From Phycicoccus sp. Soil748 (GTDB taxonomy: Bacteria > Actinomycetota > Actinomycetes > Actinomycetales > Dermatophilaceae), in assembly GCF_001428025.1 (NCBI RefSeq), contig NZ_LMSC01000009.1, positions 359,843 through 423,842 on the forward strand: 64,000 nt of DNA. The letters are read 5' to 3'. The notes beneath the pieces are model-generated. The model ran no database searches. It saw only the letters and a list, made by a program, of their open reading frames with translations, and was not told the origin of the DNA. Shown here in pieces: positions 63,156-64,000 of the stretch. The position numbers and the translations under genes were made by a program. Every line of letters starts with the position of its first letter. Position 1 is the first letter of the stretch.

Positions 63156-64000
63156 CCCGCCCGGCACCGGGGTCGCTCGCCCCCGTCATGGCCGGTTGCG
63201 TCGTGCTCGTGACCGCGGACCGCCGCTCCGGAGAGCTGGGATCGGCCTTGTCCCGGCGTGGGGCCACCGTGCGGCACGCCCCTGCCCTGAGCATCGTGCC
63301 GCACGAGCACGACGACCAGCTGCTGCTCGACACCAAGGCCCTGGTCGCCGACCCTCCAGACACGGTCGTCGTCACGACCGGCATCGGGTTCCGCGGCTGG
63401 GTGGAGGCAGCGGATGCCGCCGGGATGGCCGACGACCTGACGTCGGTCCTCGTGCAGGCTCGCATCATCGCGCGCGGGCCCAAGGCGAGGGGCGCCATCC
63501 AGGCGGCGGCCCTGCAGGCCGACTGGGTCGCGGAGTCCGAGACCTCGGCCGAGATCCTCGACCTGCTGCTCTCCGAGGGTGTGGCCGGGCAGCGGATCGC
63601 CGTGCAGCACCACGGCGCCGGCGCGGACGGTCTCGACACCGAGCTCGCGGCGGCCGGCGCGGACGTCCACAGCCTCGTCGTCTACCGGTGGGGCCCCGCC
63701 CCCGACCCCCAGGCGGTGGCAGCCTCGGTCCTCGCGGCGGCTGGCGGCGAGATCGACGCCGTCGTGTTCACCTCCGCCCCCGGTGCCGCCGCCTGGCTCG
63801 CCGCCGTCGACGACGCCGAGGTCTGGGCAGCAGTGCGGCACCGGTTCACCTCCGGCGCCATGGTCGCCGCAGCGGTGGGTCCGGTGACCGCTCGCCCCCT
63901 CCTCGAGCGGGGTATCGAGCCGATCGTCCCGGACCGCGGGCGGCTGGGCGCGCTCGTGCGCAGCCTCGTCAGCCACTACGAGGAGGCGCAGACCTCTGCC
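63152..64000 (+). CDS. uroporphyrinogen-III synthase-like protein, probably an NnaR-type regulator; 3' end outside the window
   Basis: The frame from GTG 63152 stays open for 283 codons to the window edge. The HemD fold is clear: VVLVTADRRSGELGSALSRRGATVRHAPAL, VVTTGIGFRGWVEAADAAG, IIARGPKARGAIQAAALQADW, ILDLLLSEGVAGQRIAVQHHGAG, VVYRWGPAPD, VVFTSAPGAAAWLAA, VAAVGPVTARPLLERGI. A stand-alone HemD would end near residue 275, yet the frame continues. In actinobacteria such proteins beside nirBD carry a C-terminal winged helix and act as NnaR, activator of nitrate/nitrite assimilation. GTG overlaps the siroheme synthase stop. Confidence 0.82.
   Translation, partial: MTRPAPGSLAPVMAGCVVLVTADRRSGELGSALSRRGATVRHAPALSIVPHEHDDQLLLDTKALVADPPDTVVVTTGIGFRGWVEAADAAGMADDLTSVLVQARIIARGPKARGAIQAAALQADWVAESETSAEILDLLLSEGVAGQRIAVQHHGAGADGLDTELAAAGADVHSLVVYRWGPAPDPQAVAASVLAAAGGEIDAVVFTSAPGAAAWLAAVDDAEVWAAVRHRFTSGAMVAAAVGPVTARPLLERGIEPIVPDRGRLGALVRSLVSHYEEAQTSA

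Overview
The window is a stretch of ordinary chromosome from a very high-G+C Gram-positive bacterium of the Actinomycetota. Gene content and order suit a Micrococcales-type actinobacterium, perhaps Intrasporangiaceae; that family placement is inference. Evidence: nearly every third codon position is G or C; GTG starts are common; genes overlap as GTGA or ATGA; a murI / Rv1339-like / rph / rdgB neighbourhood and an ssbB-ettA pair match mycobacterial order; F420-type and NnaR-type genes are present. I see no insertion sequence, prophage, integrase or CRISPR array.

Layout. 1-8.9 kb: end of a GH13 alpha-glucosidase, glycerophosphodiesterase, MFS transporter, hotdog thioesterase, RecQ, YczE-like membrane protein, TesB. 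8.9-15.4 kb (minus): treX-treY-treZ, trehalose from glycogen. 15.6-22.1 kb: FabG-like SDR, a membrane protein, then a minus-strand acyl-CoA dehydrogenase / two SDRs / quinone reductase operon facing a TetR regulator across a 20-bp palindrome. 22.2-30 kb (minus): LLM oxidoreductase, ettA, ssb without acidic tail, two overlapping dynamin-like GTPases, a membrane protein. 30.1-36 kb: thpR, alkA-like glycosylase, tRNA-Arg, M20 hydrolase, PrsW protease, orn, tRNA-His, CopC-like protein, tRNA-Lys. 36.1-37.5 kb: a four-cysteine leader peptide, a second leader ORF, cysteine dioxygenase and a rhodanese. 37.5-41.2 kb: GroES-like protein, DUF3618, bcp, then cbiMNQO behind a Nur-type box. 41.2-50.5 kb (mostly minus): CoA-transferase, DUF1684, secreted protein, tRNA-Leu, rdgB, rph, nfo (plus), two metallo-beta-lactamase-fold proteins (one fused to ASCH), murI, DUF2017, clpS. 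50.5-53.7 kb: pncB, kynU, pncA. 53.8-64 kb: nitrate assimilation (narK, nitrate reductase, flavoprotein, nirB, nirD, siroheme synthase, NnaR-like HemD protein running off the edge).

Regulatory architecture. About half of the transcription units show a -10 hexamer (TANNNT or CANNNT) six or seven bases before an ATG or GTG with no Shine-Dalgarno sequence, the signature of leaderless mRNA. Four operator-like elements stand out. Two four-part GlnR-type boxes lie each exactly 10 bp upstream of the -10 of narK and nirB, the second inside the preceding coding sequence. A Nur-type box sits upstream of cbiM. A TetR palindrome lies between the acyl-CoA dehydrogenase operon and its regulator. The most striking element is the leaderless peptide ending in four Cys codons before cysteine dioxygenase, which looks like a cysteine-sensing attenuator.

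How the genes work together. NarK imports nitrate, the molybdenum reductase and its flavoprotein partner make nitrite, NirBD makes ammonium, and the CysG/CobA-type enzyme supplies siroheme. pncA and pncB salvage nicotinamide to NAD. TreX, TreY and TreZ turn glycogen into trehalose. CbiMNQO probably imports nickel.
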